The position numbers and the translations under genes are program-made. DNA of 64,000 nt from an uncultured Eubacteriales bacterium. Lineage in GTDB: Bacteria > Bacillota > Clostridia > Oscillospirales > CAG-272. The notes below the pieces were generated by a model. It did not search any database and was not told where the DNA came from. It worked only from the letters and a program-made list of their open reading frames with translations. The stretch lies in the NCBI GenBank assembly GCA_900542425.1, contig UQNQ01000001.1, positions 1-64,000 of the forward strand. Direction: 5' to 3'. Shown piece by piece: positions 15,877-26,465 of this stretch (position 1 is its first letter; the number at the start of each line of letters is the position of its first letter).

Positions 15877-16125
15877 AAAAAGACAGCCGTTCGTCCCAAA
15901 AACAATAGGACGAGCGGCTGTCTTTCTCGTGGTGCCACCTATTTTGCTTCTCAAAGGATTCTATCAAATCCTGTCCGGGGTAACGTCCGGAAAACGGCTC
16001 CCATACTTGCCGGAAAGCTTTCTGTTCGCAGCTTCGGAGTGTTCGTTCACGCGTTCCGCCGGCACGGATCTCACCGTCCCGTACTCTCTTTGCGGCGGGG
16101 CTCGCGTTACTTTTCTCCATCAACG
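15877..16125 (-). promoter_or_regulatory. T-box riboswitch, asparagine-specific, upstream of asnB
   Basis: On the minus strand the T-box AGGTGGCACCACG lies at 15940-15928, followed by the terminator stem AAAGACAGCCGCTCGTCC / GGACGAACGGCTGTCTTTT (15925-15877). In stem I, GGAG...CTCC encloses AGTA and GAACGAACA; after the GAA of the loop E motif the specifier is AAC (16043-16041), an Asn codon followed by A. The antiterminator bulge UGGC matches an NCCA end with discriminator G, as in tRNA-Asn. Confidence 0.9.
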
Positions 16126-16147
16126 CTTTTCATTGTTTTTTGATGTA

Positions 16148-18238
16148 TTATCTGACGCCGAACAGCAGATCTCCGTAGGTCGGATACGGCCAGAATTCAG
16201 AGCTCGTAATGCATTCGGCGCTGTCTACTGTGGCGCGCAAAGCCTGCATTTTGGGAATCACATCGGATTCAAAGGCTTTTGCCGTCTCATAACTGTCAGA
16301 AATTCCCTTGACGGAAGCAATGGCATCCTCAAGAAGCTGCACGCCTTCGTAGATTACGTCAGTATAAGCGGAAATTTTTTCAAGTGTCTTGGTCTCATAA
16401 AGACATTTCACATTTGCTGCCGCGGTTTTCTTGGCAATGGTTTTGCCGAGTTTTTCGCCGTAGGCGCTGAGCGCCGGCAGGATGTCACGGTTAACCATGT
16501 CTACCATGGTCAGCGCTTCAATGTTGATGACTTTAGAATAAGATTCCAGCATGATTTCATATCTTGCATGGAGCTCTCTTTCCGAAAAGACCTTGTGCTT
16601 GCAGAACAAAGCGATGTTCTTTTCGGCAAGCAGACGCGGAATGGCATCGGGAGTTGTCTTCAGATTGAGCAGACCGCGGTTTTCCGCCTCTGCCGTCCAT
16701 GCGTCGTCATATCCATTTCCGTTGAAAATGATTCTTTTGTGTTCCCGAATGGTTTTTACAATCAAATCATGGAGAGCGCTTTCAAAATCGCCGGCATTTT
16801 CCAGCACATCCGCAAATTCGGAAAGTTCTTCTGCGACAATGGTATTGAGTACGGTATTGCAATCAGAGACGGAAGCGGAAGATCCAAGCATACGGAATTC
16901 AAATTTATTGCCGGTAAACGCAAACGGGGAAGTTCTGTTTCTGTCTGTCGTATCCCGCGGGAACTTCGGGAGAACGTGGACGCCGACACGCATGAGGGTT
17001 TTCTCTTTTGCACTGTAGGCGCTGTCCGACTCGATTGCTTCCAGAATGGCGGTCAGTTCATCGCCGAGAAACATGGAGATGATGGCGGGCGGCGCTTCAT
17101 TTGCGCCAAGTCTGTGATCATTTCCGGCGGAAGCGACCGATACACGCAGTAAATCCTGATATTCATCGACCGCTTTGATTACCGCGACAAGAAACAGAAG
17201 AAACTGCGCATTCTCATACGGCGTTTCTCCCGGATTGAGCAGATTGACGCCCGTATTGGTAATCATCGACCAGTTGTTGTGCTTTCCGCTTCCGTTAACG
17301 CCGGCAAACGGCTTTTCATGGAGTAAGCATACCATTCCATGCTTTTTGGCAATTTTCTGCATCAGCTCCATTGCCAGCTGGTTGTGGTCGGCTGCTATGT
17401 TGGTTGTTGTAAAAATGGGAGCAAGCTCATGCTGCGCAGGCGCTACCTCGTTGTGTTCGGTTTTTGCGCAAACACCGAGTTTCCAGAGTTCCTCGTTCAG
17501 TTCCTTCATAAATGCAGCAACACGGGGTTTGATTGCGCCGAAATAATGGTCGTCAAGTTCCTGTCCCTTCGGAGAACGGGAACCGAAGAGTGTTCTGCCG
17601 GCATAAATCAGATCAGGACGTTTGTCATACGCGTCTTTGTCTACTAAAAAATATTCCTGTTCCGGACCGACCGTTGTCTTAACGGAAGTGACCCCTTCGC
17701 TACCAAACAGTTTCAGTATCCGCAGAGCCTGACGATTGATTGTTTCCATTGAACGGAGCAGGGGCGTTTTTTTATCAAGTGCATCTCCGCTGTAGGAACA
17801 AAATGCTGTCGGAATACAGAGCACGCCGTCTTTTACAAAAGCATAGGATGTCGGATCCCATGCGGTATAACCTCTTGCCTCAAATGTGGCGCGAAGTCCG
17901 CCGGAAGGGAACGAGGAGGCATCGGGCTCACCCTGAACAAGCTCTTTCCCGGAAAATTCCATAATCACTCTTCCATCTCCGTCCGGAGAAATAAAGCTGT
18001 CGTGTTTTTCTGCGGTGACACCGGTCATCGGCTGGAACCAATGGGTGTAATGTGTTGCTCCAAGCTCGACTGCCCAATCCTTCATCGCGTTTGCCACAAC
18101 ATTTGCTACATTGATATCAAGGCTTCTTCCGTCTTTGATTGTCCGAAGCATTGCCTTATAGGTTTCCTTCGGCAAGCGGGCTCTCATCGTAGAATCATCA
18201 AAAACATGAGAACCGAAAAACTCTGGTACTGTTTTCAT
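16148..18238 (-). CDS. glnN: Type III glutamine synthetase
   Basis: 696 residues, the size of the GlnN (GSIII) class and much longer than GSI. It condenses glutamate and ammonia with ATP. Class signatures are visible: [12 protein letters not shown] and EKHDSF near residues 60-75, [10 protein letters not shown] (~190), [13 protein letters not shown] (~255), [10 protein letters not shown] (~310) and [10 protein letters not shown] (~375). ATG 18238 follows GGAGG with 5 bases; the longer frame adds four residues only. The gene has its own promoter and an early leader hairpin, and is divergent from an ANTAR-domain regulator gene, a pairing known from nitrogen control in Clostridia. asnB follows behind a T-box. 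Confidence 0.95.
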   Translation of the reverse strand: MKTVPEFFGSHVFDDSTMRARLPKETYKAMLRTIKDGRSLDINVANVVANAMKDWAVELGATHYTHWFQPMTGVTAEKHDSFISPDGDGRVIMEFSGKELVQGEPDASSFPSGGLRATFEARGYTAWDPTSYAFVKDGVLCIPTAFCSYSGDALDKKTPLLRSMETINRQALRILKLFGSEGVTSVKTTVGPEQEYFLVDKDAYDKRPDLIYAGRTLFGSRSPKGQELDDHYFGAIKPRVAAFMKELNEELWKLGVCAKTEHNEVAPAQHELAPIFTTTNIAADHNQLAMELMQKIAKKHGMVCLLHEKPFAGVNGSGKHNNWSMITNTGVNLLNPGETPYENAQFLLFLVAVIKAVDEYQDLLRVSVASAGNDHRLGANEAPPAIISMFLGDELTAILEAIESDSAYSAKEKTLMRVGVHVLPKFPRDTTDRNRTSPFAFTGNKFEFRMLGSSASVSDCNTVLNTIVAEELSEFADVLENAGDFESALHDLIVKTIREHKRIIFNGNGYDDAWTAEAENRGLLNLKTTPDAIPRLLAEKNIALFCKHKVFSERELHARYEIMLESYSKVINIEALTMVDMVNRDILPALSAYGEKLGKTIAKKTAAANVKCLYETKTLEKISAYTDVIYEGVQLLEDAIASVKGISDSYETAKAFESDVIPKMQALRATVDSAECITSSEFWPYPTYGDLLFGVR

Positions 18239-18344
18239 ATAAACCTCCATACGCCGGTCTGCGGTTTTGTTATCGGGTTTTATTTTTATCCTTGCCGCGT
18301 GCCATTTTTACAGGATAACGATGATAATAAAATATAGAAAAAAT

Positions 18345-18384
18345 AAAAAAGGCGCACGCGAACATTTCTTCGCTGGACGCCTTT
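18345..18384 (-). terminator. Attenuator hairpin in the glnN leader
   Basis: On the minus strand AAAGGCG (18384-18378) with GCGAA (18373-18369), loop GAAATG, TTCGC, CGCC, then TTTTTTATTTTTT. It lies about 15-55 bases after the predicted transcription start and about 100 bases before glnN, so it would block expression unless an antiterminator acts. Confidence 0.7.
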
Positions 18385-18404
18385 GTCAACAACAAGATAT
18401 GCGT

Positions 18405-18433
18405 ATTATACTCTATCTTGTGGGACTTGTCAA
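18405..18433 (-). promoter_or_regulatory. glnN promoter
   Basis: On the minus strand TTGACA (18433-18428), 17-base spacer, TATAAT (18410-18405); both hexamers are perfect consensus, so expression must be limited downstream, consistent with the leader terminator. Confidence 0.8.
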
Positions 18434-18474
18434 GAGGTTTTTAAAAATTTGACAGGAAAATTTTTTGAGGGGTA

Positions 18475-18504
18475 TTGACAATATAAATGACGGTATTTTA
18501 TAAT
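18475..18504 (+). promoter_or_regulatory. Promoter of the ANTAR regulator gene
   Basis: TTGACA (18475-18480), 18-base spacer, TATAAT (18499-18504). It is divergent from the glnN promoter, with about 40 bases between the two -35 boxes. Confidence 0.7.
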
Positions 18505-18530
18505 AAAAACATTATTTTTTTCGCCTGCTT

Positions 18531-18560
18531 TGCCGAACCGATTAAAACTTCGGTTCGGCA
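18531..18560 (+). promoter_or_regulatory. Leader hairpin before the ANTAR regulator gene
   Basis: TGCCGAACCGA (18531-18541) pairs perfectly with TCGGTTCGGCA (18550-18560) across TTAAAACT. No T run follows; the RBS comes 15-20 bases later. Confidence 0.5.
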
Positions 18561-18596
18561 GTGATTCCATTTGAAAAGGAGCGGAAGAAATCGGAT

Positions 18597-19193
18597 ATGG
18601 ATACTGAAAAATACGAATCGGCGCATGCGCAAAGCATTCTGATCGCATCCGGTTCCGAAAAGGGCATTGAATATTTTAAGGAGCTTGCGGGAGGTCGCTT
18701 TGCCCATGTCGTTTATGCACAAAGTGCGGCGGAAGCAGCGGGGCATGTTGCCCGAATGCCGTTTGATGTAATTATCATCAATGCACCGCTTTCTGATGAG
18801 CTTGGAGACCGTTTCGCCGTGCGCTGTACCGAAAACAGCTATGCCGGCGTGCTGCTTTTTATACGGGCTGAGCAGATGGATAAAATTTCTTCTGCGGTAG
18901 AGGAAACAGGGGTCCTTGTTCTTACGAAGCCTTGCGGCAAAGCGGCGATTCTTTCTGCGGTCAGACTTGCCTGCTCTGTCGGCAGACGCTTATTTGCGGC
19001 TCAAAGCACGGCGGATACATTGAAGTCCAAAATGGATGAGATGAAAACCGTCAATCGTGCGAAATGGCTGCTTATCGGAAAGCTCGGCATGAGTGAGGCG
19101 GACGCGCACCGCTATATTGAAAAACTTGCGATGGATACGCGTCAAACACGCCGTGAGATCGCGGACGGAATTATCAAAACCTATGAAAATTAA
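18597..19193 (+). CDS. ANTAR-domain regulator with receiver-like N-terminus
   Basis: 198 residues. The N-terminal ~120 residues follow a CheY-like beta-alpha pattern (ILIASGSEKG, FDVIIINAPLSD, GVLLFIRAE, GVLVLTKPCG), with Asn where the phospho-acceptor Asp would be in IIINAPL, so it may be a pseudo-receiver. The C-terminal ANTAR domain (residues ~145-195: VNRAKWLLIGKLGMSEADAH ... TRQTRREIADGII) binds paired RNA hairpins and causes antitermination. Divergent to glnN, it probably reads through the glnN leader terminator. Start ATG 18597 is preferred; the GTG at 18561 lies within the hairpin and lacks an RBS. Confidence 0.85.
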   Translation: MDTEKYESAHAQSILIASGSEKGIEYFKELAGGRFAHVVYAQSAAEAAGHVARMPFDVIIINAPLSDELGDRFAVRCTENSYAGVLLFIRAEQMDKISSAVEETGVLVLTKPCGKAAILSAVRLACSVGRRLFAAQSTADTLKSKMDEMKTVNRAKWLLIGKLGMSEADAHRYIEKLAMDTRQTRREIADGIIKTYEN

Positions 19194-19212
19194 CTTTCAT
19201 GTCATTTTATAA

Positions 19213-20868
<1,656 letters not shown>

Positions 20869-20994
20869 CTTAGGATAATTCATCGGGAAAAACGGTGTAC
20901 AGTCTGCGTTTTCGCTTTAAAAGAATAGAGAATAGATGATTTGATAAAGCAGGTCAATCTTTTTGACAGAAAAAACATTTCCGCTTAAAAAACC

Positions 20995-21023
20995 TTGACA
21001 AAAAGGGATGACTTTGCTAAGAT
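20995..21023 (+). promoter_or_regulatory. Promoter of the thiamine operon
   Basis: TTGACA (20995-21000), 17-base spacer, TAAGAT (21018-21023), about 20 bases ahead of the TPP aptamer. The stretch 20869-20994 holds no recognisable gene or terminator. Confidence 0.65.
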
Positions 21024-21043
21024 AAAGAAAACCGCATAAAAAT

Positions 21044-21195
21044 AATCGGGGGTGCTGAATGTGATTCGGCTGAGAGGAGGATAAAATCCGAAAACCCTTC
21101 TAACCTGATATGGATAATACCGGCGCAGGAAGATTATGGACGCAACACTCCGAAACAAAAATTGCCGTATTATTTTCATGCGGCAATTTTATTTT
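21044..21195 (+). promoter_or_regulatory. TPP riboswitch with terminator platform
   Basis: Thi-box aptamer features are GGGGGTGCTG (from ~21049), GGCTGAGAGGA (~21067), ACCCTTCTAACCTGATATGG (~21095-21114) and GATAATACCGGCGCAGGAAG (~21113-21132). A terminator follows: AAAATTGCCG (to 21167) pairs with CGGCAATTTT (21181-21190), then ATTTTGG. TPP binding should stop transcription of thiT-thiN. Confidence 0.93.
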
Positions 21196-21208
21196 GGGAG
21201 GTTTTTCT

Positions 21209-22024
21209 ATGAAAAACAAAACGGTAAGGGCTCTTGTGGAAAGCGCTGTCATGATCGCGCTTGCTACCGTATTGAGCCTTATCAAAATTGTGGATTTTCC
21301 GTACGGAGGATCCGTCACGATTGCTTCTATGCTGCCTATTGCAGTGATCGCTTATCGCCATGGACTTGGCTTCGGAATCGGAGCAGGACTGGTGCATGGT
21401 GTGCTTCAGCAGCTGCTCGGACTGAATACTCTTTCATGGGTAACAGGTTGGCAGAGCATCCTTGCTGTCATTATGCTTGATTATATTGTGGCATTTGGCG
21501 TAATTGGCTTTGCCGGTGTTTTCCGCCGCGCCGTGAAAAATCAGGCGACTGCGCTCACGATGGGTTGTGTGCTTGTTTGTGTGCTTCGCTATGCCTGCCA
21601 TGTAATTTCGGGCGCGACGGTTTGGGCGGGACTTTCTATTCCGACAAAAGCAGCACTTGGTTATTCCTTTATTTACAACGCAACCTACATGATTCCGGAG
21701 ACAATCGTTCTTGTGGTGGCGGCGCTGTATATTGGTTCTACGGTGGATTTCCGTGCCGAAATGCCGACGAGAGTGCACAGGGATGCACAGAAAGCAGGTG
21801 CAGGATGGCTTGCTCCCGTGGCAGGGCTTGTCGTCACGGCTGCGGTCATTTATGATGTTGCCGCCGTCTTTTCCCATTTGCAGGACGGAGAGACCGGTGA
21901 ATTTGCTATTACTCAGATCACGGATGTCAACTGGGTGGCTGTGATTGCCGTTACCGCTGCAGCTGCTGTCGTTGCCGCGGTGCTGCTTTTGATTCGTTCC
22001 TCGATGAAGAGAAAGGAAGCCTGA
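21209..22024 (+). CDS. thiT: ThiT-like thiamine ECF transporter S component, C-terminally extended
   Basis: 271-residue membrane protein. The first ~190 residues carry about six hydrophobic segments and the ThiT pattern, including AALSLIKI-like TM1, GSVTIASMLPI, and the region around WVTGWQSILAVIMLDYIVAF with aromatic thiamine-contact residues. Family members are about 190 residues; here ~80 extra residues supply two more membrane helices (LAPVAGLVVTAAVIYDVAAV and VAVIAVTAAAAVVAAVLLLI) with a short acidic loop. It needs the ECF energizing module, not found in this window. ATG 21209 follows GGGAGG. It heads the TPP-controlled operon. Confidence 0.85.
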   Translation: MKNKTVRALVESAVMIALATVLSLIKIVDFPYGGSVTIASMLPIAVIAYRHGLGFGIGAGLVHGVLQQLLGLNTLSWVTGWQSILAVIMLDYIVAFGVIGFAGVFRRAVKNQATALTMGCVLVCVLRYACHVISGATVWAGLSIPTKAALGYSFIYNATYMIPETIVLVVAALYIGSTVDFRAEMPTRVHRDAQKAGAGWLAPVAGLVVTAAVIYDVAAVFSHLQDGETGEFAITQITDVNWVAVIAVTAAAAVVAAVLLLIRSSMKRKEA

Positions 22025-22050
22025 ATTTCGAAAAAGAAACGGAGTTTGCG

Positions 22051-22686
22051 ATGAAAGCACTGATTCTCACGCCGTATCATGAAGGAGATTTGTCGCAGTG
22101 TTTGCCTGTTCGGGATACACAGCTTGTCATCTGTGCCGACACGGCTTATCAAGAGGCAGAAGCGCTCGGCTGTATGCCGGACGTTGTGATCGGTGATTTT
22201 GATCATGAGCAGATTCCGCCTGCAAACTGCGGTAAAATTGTCCGTGTGCCTGCCGAAAAAGATGATACCGATACCATGCTTTGTATCAAGTATGCCATGG
22301 ATGCCGGAGCAGATGAAATTGTCATCGTTGGCGGAATCGGAGGCAGACTGGATCATACGGTTGCCAATCTGCAATCTCTGGCATATGCCGAATCACACGG
22401 TGTATCCGCCGTACTGATGGATAACAGAAATGAAGCGAGAATCTTCTCCGGTCACGTTCGGATTCCGAAAAAATCTGACTCGTATCTTTCTGTTTTTGCT
22501 TACGGAGGGGTTTGTCGCGGTGTTTCGGAAACCGGGGTCCGATATCCTTTATATGACGCGGAGCTGACGCCGGATTTTCCTCTTGGCGTAAGCAATGAGA
22601 TCACGGATGAATATGCGGATGTTGAAGTAAAAGAGGGACGGCTGCTTCTGATTGTTTCTAAAAAAGAATCGGAGAGTGGCATATAA
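22051..22686 (+). CDS. thiN: Thiamine pyrophosphokinase
   Basis: 211 residues, the usual family size. It transfers pyrophosphate from ATP to thiamine, giving TPP. Motifs: CADTAY (residue ~28), VIGDFDH (~48), EKDDTDT (~70), GGRLDHTVANL (~92) in the catalytic domain, then GVSNE (~182) in the C-terminal thiamine-binding beta domain. It is 26 bases after thiT, so uptake and activation of thiamine are co-regulated by the TPP riboswitch. Confidence 0.93.
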   Translation: MKALILTPYHEGDLSQCLPVRDTQLVICADTAYQEAEALGCMPDVVIGDFDHEQIPPANCGKIVRVPAEKDDTDTMLCIKYAMDAGADEIVIVGGIGGRLDHTVANLQSLAYAESHGVSAVLMDNRNEARIFSGHVRIPKKSDSYLSVFAYGGVCRGVSETGVRYPLYDAELTPDFPLGVSNEITDEYADVEVKEGRLLLIVSKKESESGI

Positions 22687-22732
22687 ACGAGAAAAGCTTT
22701 CAGAAGAAAAGGAAAAAAATCTTTTTGTAAAA

Positions 22733-22771
22733 AACCGAGAAGCGGGAGATATGCTTGCTTCTCGGTTTTTT
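22733..22771 (+). terminator. Terminator of the thiT-thiN operon
   Basis: AACCGAGAAGC (22733-22743), loop with GGGAGATATGCTT, GCTTCTCGGTT (22757-22767), then a T6 run. Confidence 0.85.
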
Positions 22772-23150
22772 GTATTGTATATGAGAAATAAAGCTTCTCG
22801 GGCAGGATGTTTATCCGTTTTAATTTGTTATGTTTGAATAATTAAAAATGTTTGTTGTTGTTATTTTGACAATAAAATGGAAAGAAAAGAAATATTATAT
22901 TGACAATTTTGAAGATTTATGTTACAGTGATAACAGAAATATAAAAAATACAGATTTAACAAATTCCGCATGATAACAATCGAATTGCATTAGTTTTTGG
23001 TATTTGTACTTTTATTATGCGCAATTCCCATAATGGTTGAATAGCCAAAAAATCATGCCAAAGGGGGTGAATCTCTTGGGACTGCAAATCCGGAACCAAG
23101 ATTGTATGTATAACGTCATACGTCTGCTCTTTCGGAGGATCGGTGTATGA
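22772..23150 (+). other. AT-rich intergenic stretch, no intact gene
   Basis: No convincing gene. A ribosome-site-like AAAGGGGGTGAAT before TTG at about 23076 opens only 24 codons before TGA 23148-23150, in the same frame as the coding remnant that follows. Confidence 0.35.
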
Positions 23151-23390
23151 CGTTGGGGCATTTTCTCCGGACGTGATACAGGTACAAGAGACAACCCTGT
23201 TACATATGACGATCATGAATACGGAGAATGGAGATATACATCTTTTACTTCGTACCATTATCGTGTTTGTACGCGCACCAATTGTTTTATAGAAGAGCAA
23301 GGAACGCACAATCGGGATGGTGTTTTCGGCGAGGTCGGGGGACCGTATTATCCGCAGTGTACAGTATGCGGCAAGGTATTTTATGATTGA
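23151..23390 (+). pseudogene. Remnant of a Cys-rich (zinc-ribbon-like) secreted protein
   Basis: Eighty codons without a start codon, ending TGA 23388-23390. The translation (e.g. RDNPVTYDDHEYGEWRYTSF, then CTRTNC and a final PQCTVCGKVFYD) has the Cys-x-x-Cys and His spacing of small extracellular metal-ribbon domains found in clostridial surface proteins. An upstream in-frame TGA and the adjacent frame (SVYDVGAFSPDV) suggest at least one frameshift. It precedes two lipoprotein genes and may be a decayed relative of them. Confidence 0.4.
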
Positions 23391-23398
23391 TTAGATGG

Positions 23399-23439
23399 TT
23401 TGAGAAACAGCGGAGAATAACACTCCGCTGTTTCTCAAA
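23399..23439. terminator. 17-base perfect hairpin
   Basis: TTTGAGAAACAGCGGAG (23399-23415), loop AATAACA, CTCCGCTGTTTCTCAAA (23423-23439). It follows the coding remnant and precedes the lipoprotein gene. There is no long T run; termination or RNA stabilisation is likely. Confidence 0.55.
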
Positions 23440-23500
23440 ATTGCAGAGGCAAGCAGCTTTTATGCCGTATGGCATTGTGGCTGCGGAAAGGATTCATTTT

Positions 23501-24400
23501 ATGAGAAAACAATTGGCGGGAATTCTCGCGGTTTTCATGCTGTGTATGCTTGTTTCGTGCGGCGATACACCGCCGGAAGATTCGCTGATTTATACCACGC
23601 CGCCTGCGGCGACGGATGATACGGCAGAAACAACCGAAACGACAGCCGAAACAGAGCCGGAGCCGCCTCCTGTATTGCCGGAGCCAACGCTTGTTGTGAC
23701 AGAAGAGATCGATTGGGAACACCGGGCGGTGAAAATCATCTTAAACGGCGACGGAATGTATTATTTCTTCAATATGAATGGGGAATGGGTGGAAAATTAT
23801 CAGTATCGGCTGGACGTGAATTCTGCCGGCTATACACAGGATTTTCCGCTTCCGATGGAACCTGCTGTGACGGCGTATTATCCGCTTTCCAGATATATTC
23901 GAAAAACCAGTCCCATTGAGATTTACAAGGTCGATGCAAACGGAAAAGAATACCGCGTGGAGTATGACTTTTCCATTGACATTGCCTCTCTTTTTTCCGA
24001 CGAGCCGATCCGCCTGCAGGATGAATTTCTGCATGCGGTGATGACGGATTATTTCGGAGGGGAATATTCGGAGCGGGATTTGCTGGAGATTACCTATATT
24101 TTTGTCAGCTATCACAATCTGAAGTTCCAATCCCATGATCGGACGCCGAATTATATCCAGATACGGAAAAATATGACGGATCCTCCGGTCAACTATTATT
24201 ATTCTGATTTTTTTGATACTCCGGTCGAGCAAACGCCTTCGGTCATTCCTGAAACGATGCTGGAGGATCTCAAGCGGTTTTACGGGCTGACCTCTCTGGA
24301 GTTAGTTGATCAGTATGATCCGGAAAGGCGGGAATTGTATCTGAAAATTGCGCAGGAGGTTTCGCGGGGATATCAGGTGACGGAAAATACATGGGATTGA
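23501..24400 (+). CDS. Putative surface lipoprotein
   Basis: 299 residues. The start ATG 23501 follows GAAAGGA; an earlier open frame is not used because the signal peptide MRKQLAGILAVFMLCMLVSC begins here and ends in a lipobox with Cys20. A Thr/Glu/Pro-rich linker (residues ~30-65) leads to an uncharacterised globular part with many aromatic residues. No family recognised. It is anchored to the outer face of the membrane by inference. It precedes a second lipoprotein gene and an ABC exporter and may belong with them, although a terminator-like hairpin lies in between. Confidence 0.65.
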   Translation: MRKQLAGILAVFMLCMLVSCGDTPPEDSLIYTTPPAATDDTAETTETTAETEPEPPPVLPEPTLVVTEEIDWEHRAVKIILNGDGMYYFFNMNGEWVENYQYRLDVNSAGYTQDFPLPMEPAVTAYYPLSRYIRKTSPIEIYKVDANGKEYRVEYDFSIDIASLFSDEPIRLQDEFLHAVMTDYFGGEYSERDLLEITYIFVSYHNLKFQSHDRTPNYIQIRKNMTDPPVNYYYSDFFDTPVEQTPSVIPETMLEDLKRFYGLTSLELVDQYDPERRELYLKIAQEVSRGYQVTENTWD

Positions 24401-24477
24401 AATGAAATCAGCCTTTATCCGGTGTATGACACGAAAAGACTTCAAAGTTTGGACGGCTGTTTTATGGTTTGCACTGG

Positions 24478-24504
24478 CAGCGGAGGCCCTTCCTCCGCTG
24501 TTTC
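24478..24504 (+). terminator. Terminator between the two lipoprotein genes
   Basis: CAGCGGAGG (24478-24486), loop CCCTT, CCTCCGCTG (24492-24500), then TTTC. Confidence 0.55.
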
Positions 24505-24522
24505 TTGCAAGAGGGGGTGTTT

Positions 24523-25029
24523 ATGAAAAAAATATTTTCCTTGGTTATGGCTACCGTTTTACTTTCCGCTTTGCTTTGCGCTTGCGGGAAAAAAGAAGGC
24601 TATTTGGATCTGTCAAAGTACGGAGAGAATTTCCGCCACGACCATGAAAGCTTGTTTTTCAATGAGGAATGTGAACATTTCTTGGTTTATACCGGCATTT
24701 CCGTTACATCTGGAACGGTGGATGCGAACAGTTATCATGCGGTAAAGTGCAACAAGGGAAACTGTGGCTATTCGGAACAGTATGAGCCGCATGTATTGAA
24801 AATTTCTTATTTGAAGGTCACCGATACTCCGAAATATATGGAAAACGGATATTTATATCATAGAGTGGTGACAGACTGTCGCAAATGCGGTTTCCGTGTC
24901 ATATTATATGTTTATTGCCCGCTTCAGAAAAAGGAATGCACGGCGGACGGGCAGAAAAACGAATGTCTTGCAGGTTGTGATTGGGGGGAGCTTCTGTGCG
25001 ATACGCCGTACGTAATATCCTACGATTGA
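24523..25029 (+). CDS. Small Cys-containing lipoprotein
   Basis: 168 residues with signal peptide and lipobox (MKKIFSLVMATVLLSALLCAC; Cys at ~21). The mature part has CNKGNCGYSE and CRKCGFRV Cys pairs with nearby His residues, resembling the remnant at 23151. Function unknown; a metal-ribbon fold is inferred. ATG follows GAGGGGGTG. The 3' end overlaps the permease gene by 34 bases, so it is translationally coupled to the ABC exporter and could be its substrate or accessory protein. Confidence 0.65.
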   Translation: MKKIFSLVMATVLLSALLCACGKKEGYLDLSKYGENFRHDHESLFFNEECEHFLVYTGISVTSGTVDANSYHAVKCNKGNCGYSEQYEPHVLKISYLKVTDTPKYMENGYLYHRVVTDCRKCGFRVILYVYCPLQKKECTADGQKNECLAGCDWGELLCDTPYVISYD

Positions 25030-26465
25030 AAACAAGAAGCATGTTGACCTTTGCCATTGCGTTTTCGATCCTTTTTCTTGCGATGTTCGGTATCTTGATT
25101 TTCCGCCTTTGTGAGGATAACCGATCTCGCTTTTACGGTCCGCTGGACGGCTTGGTGCATGTAACCAATCAGGAGCTTGAACCGTATCTTACCTATGAAG
25201 CTGCCGAGGCATTTTATCAAGATGCCGAAGTCATCACAGGGATTTCCGCTGTCAAGGAGTATGTCGGAATTCTTTCCGAGATTTCGTATGTCGGCTATGG
25301 CTCATTTACTAGAAATCGCTATTCGGGAGAATCGGTTCCGGCAGGAGAACAGGCAAATTATATCAAGGGCTATCAGATTGTCGGCGTGACTTCTATGGAG
25401 ATTCTGGAAGAGGTATATGCCGGAGATCTGACCATAACGGAAGGTACGATGATAACGGAAACCGATCATGAAAAAAATCACAACAAGATTGTGATTTCAA
25501 AGGAACTTGCCGATCAAAACGGACTTTCTCTTGGAGACACGGTGACGCTTGACATGGTATCCTTGTATGCTGCGGAACGGGATATGATTGGCTTTGAAAA
25601 AAGCAGGGAAGAGGACGCTTACGTTTATATCGTCGGCGGAATTTACCAGCATCGTGTAGATAATTTTGCGGGGGTATCGGAGCCGTGGCTTTTAAATGCC
25701 AATCACGTTTATGTACCGCTCTCCACGCTTGTGGAAATTGCCGGAAGCGAGAGAATAGAAGGGATGTATCATTCCGGTATTTCGAGCATTTCGGATTTGT
25801 TTGAAGAAAATCCATGCGTGGTTCCCGATTCGCTATATTTCCGTTTGTTGAAAGGAACCGATGTAGAAACTCTGTGCCGTGAAATCAATGAAATCGGATT
25901 TACAGAACCGATTCGGCTGACAGAATATGTATCCGATTCGGCATCTTCTCCATCGGCAAGACTTTCTGAAATCATTTCCATTGTGCTTGTCGGCATAGTT
26001 GGTGTTGGATTTGCTGTTTTTATGCTTTCTGTGTTGTTTCATATGAAAGCACGCCACAGAGAGCTTGCGGTGCTGGTGGCACTCGGAAAAAAGAGAAGCG
26101 CTGTGACGGCATCATTTTTCACGGAAGTTCTCATTCTTGTTTTTTTCGCGTTTCTTTTCAGTGCCGGCATTCTTACTGCGGTGGTTTCGCTTTGTGCGGT
26201 ACCGATAACAAAATATCTCTATTCCGCAGAGCTGTCTGCGCAGTTTCGCAACGAGAGTGCGGATTTCTTTCTCTTTGAAGTATCTCCGGATGATTTTGTA
26301 ACGGAGAATCTGGAACAGTTTGGGTTCCTTTTCCGCGAATATGTGATACCAGCTCTTATCTTTGCGATGATAGCCGGGCTTTTGATCGTTGCGGCTCTGT
26401 ATCTTTTTGTGGGAGAGTATGTACGGAGAATCAACGCTTTATCGGGGGTAGGGGGTAAAGAATGA
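24996..26465 (+). CDS. FtsX-like ABC transporter permease
   Basis: 489 residues with the MacB/FtsX layout: TM1 (residues ~14-38, FAIAFSILFLAMFGILIF), a large extracytoplasmic domain, then TM2 (~325-348), TM3 (~370-395) and TM4 (~455-478) near the C-terminus. The conserved cytoplasmic loop RHRELAVLVALGKKRS is present between TM2 and TM3. GTG 24996 is chosen because GGGGGGAG lies 7 bases upstream and VRYAVRNILRLKTRS matches the family start. It overlaps both neighbours and shares an operon with a second permease and an ATPase. Confidence 0.85.
   Translation: MRYAVRNILRLKTRSMLTFAIAFSILFLAMFGILIFRLCEDNRSRFYGPLDGLVHVTNQELEPYLTYEAAEAFYQDAEVITGISAVKEYVGILSEISYVGYGSFTRNRYSGESVPAGEQANYIKGYQIVGVTSMEILEEVYAGDLTITEGTMITETDHEKNHNKIVISKELADQNGLSLGDTVTLDMVSLYAAERDMIGFEKSREEDAYVYIVGGIYQHRVDNFAGVSEPWLLNANHVYVPLSTLVEIAGSERIEGMYHSGISSISDLFEENPCVVPDSLYFRLLKGTDVETLCREINEIGFTEPIRLTEYVSDSASSPSARLSEIISIVLVGIVGVGFAVFMLSVLFHMKARHRELAVLVALGKKRSAVTASFFTEVLILVFFAFLFSAGILTAVVSLCAVPITKYLYSAELSAQFRNESADFFLFEVSPDDFVTENLEQFGFLFREYVIPALIFAMIAGLLIVAALYLFVGEYVRRINALSGVGGKE

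Noticed and set aside
15869..17152. 427-codon plus-strand open frame
   Set aside because: It is antisense to the T-box and glnN and has no recognisable protein features.
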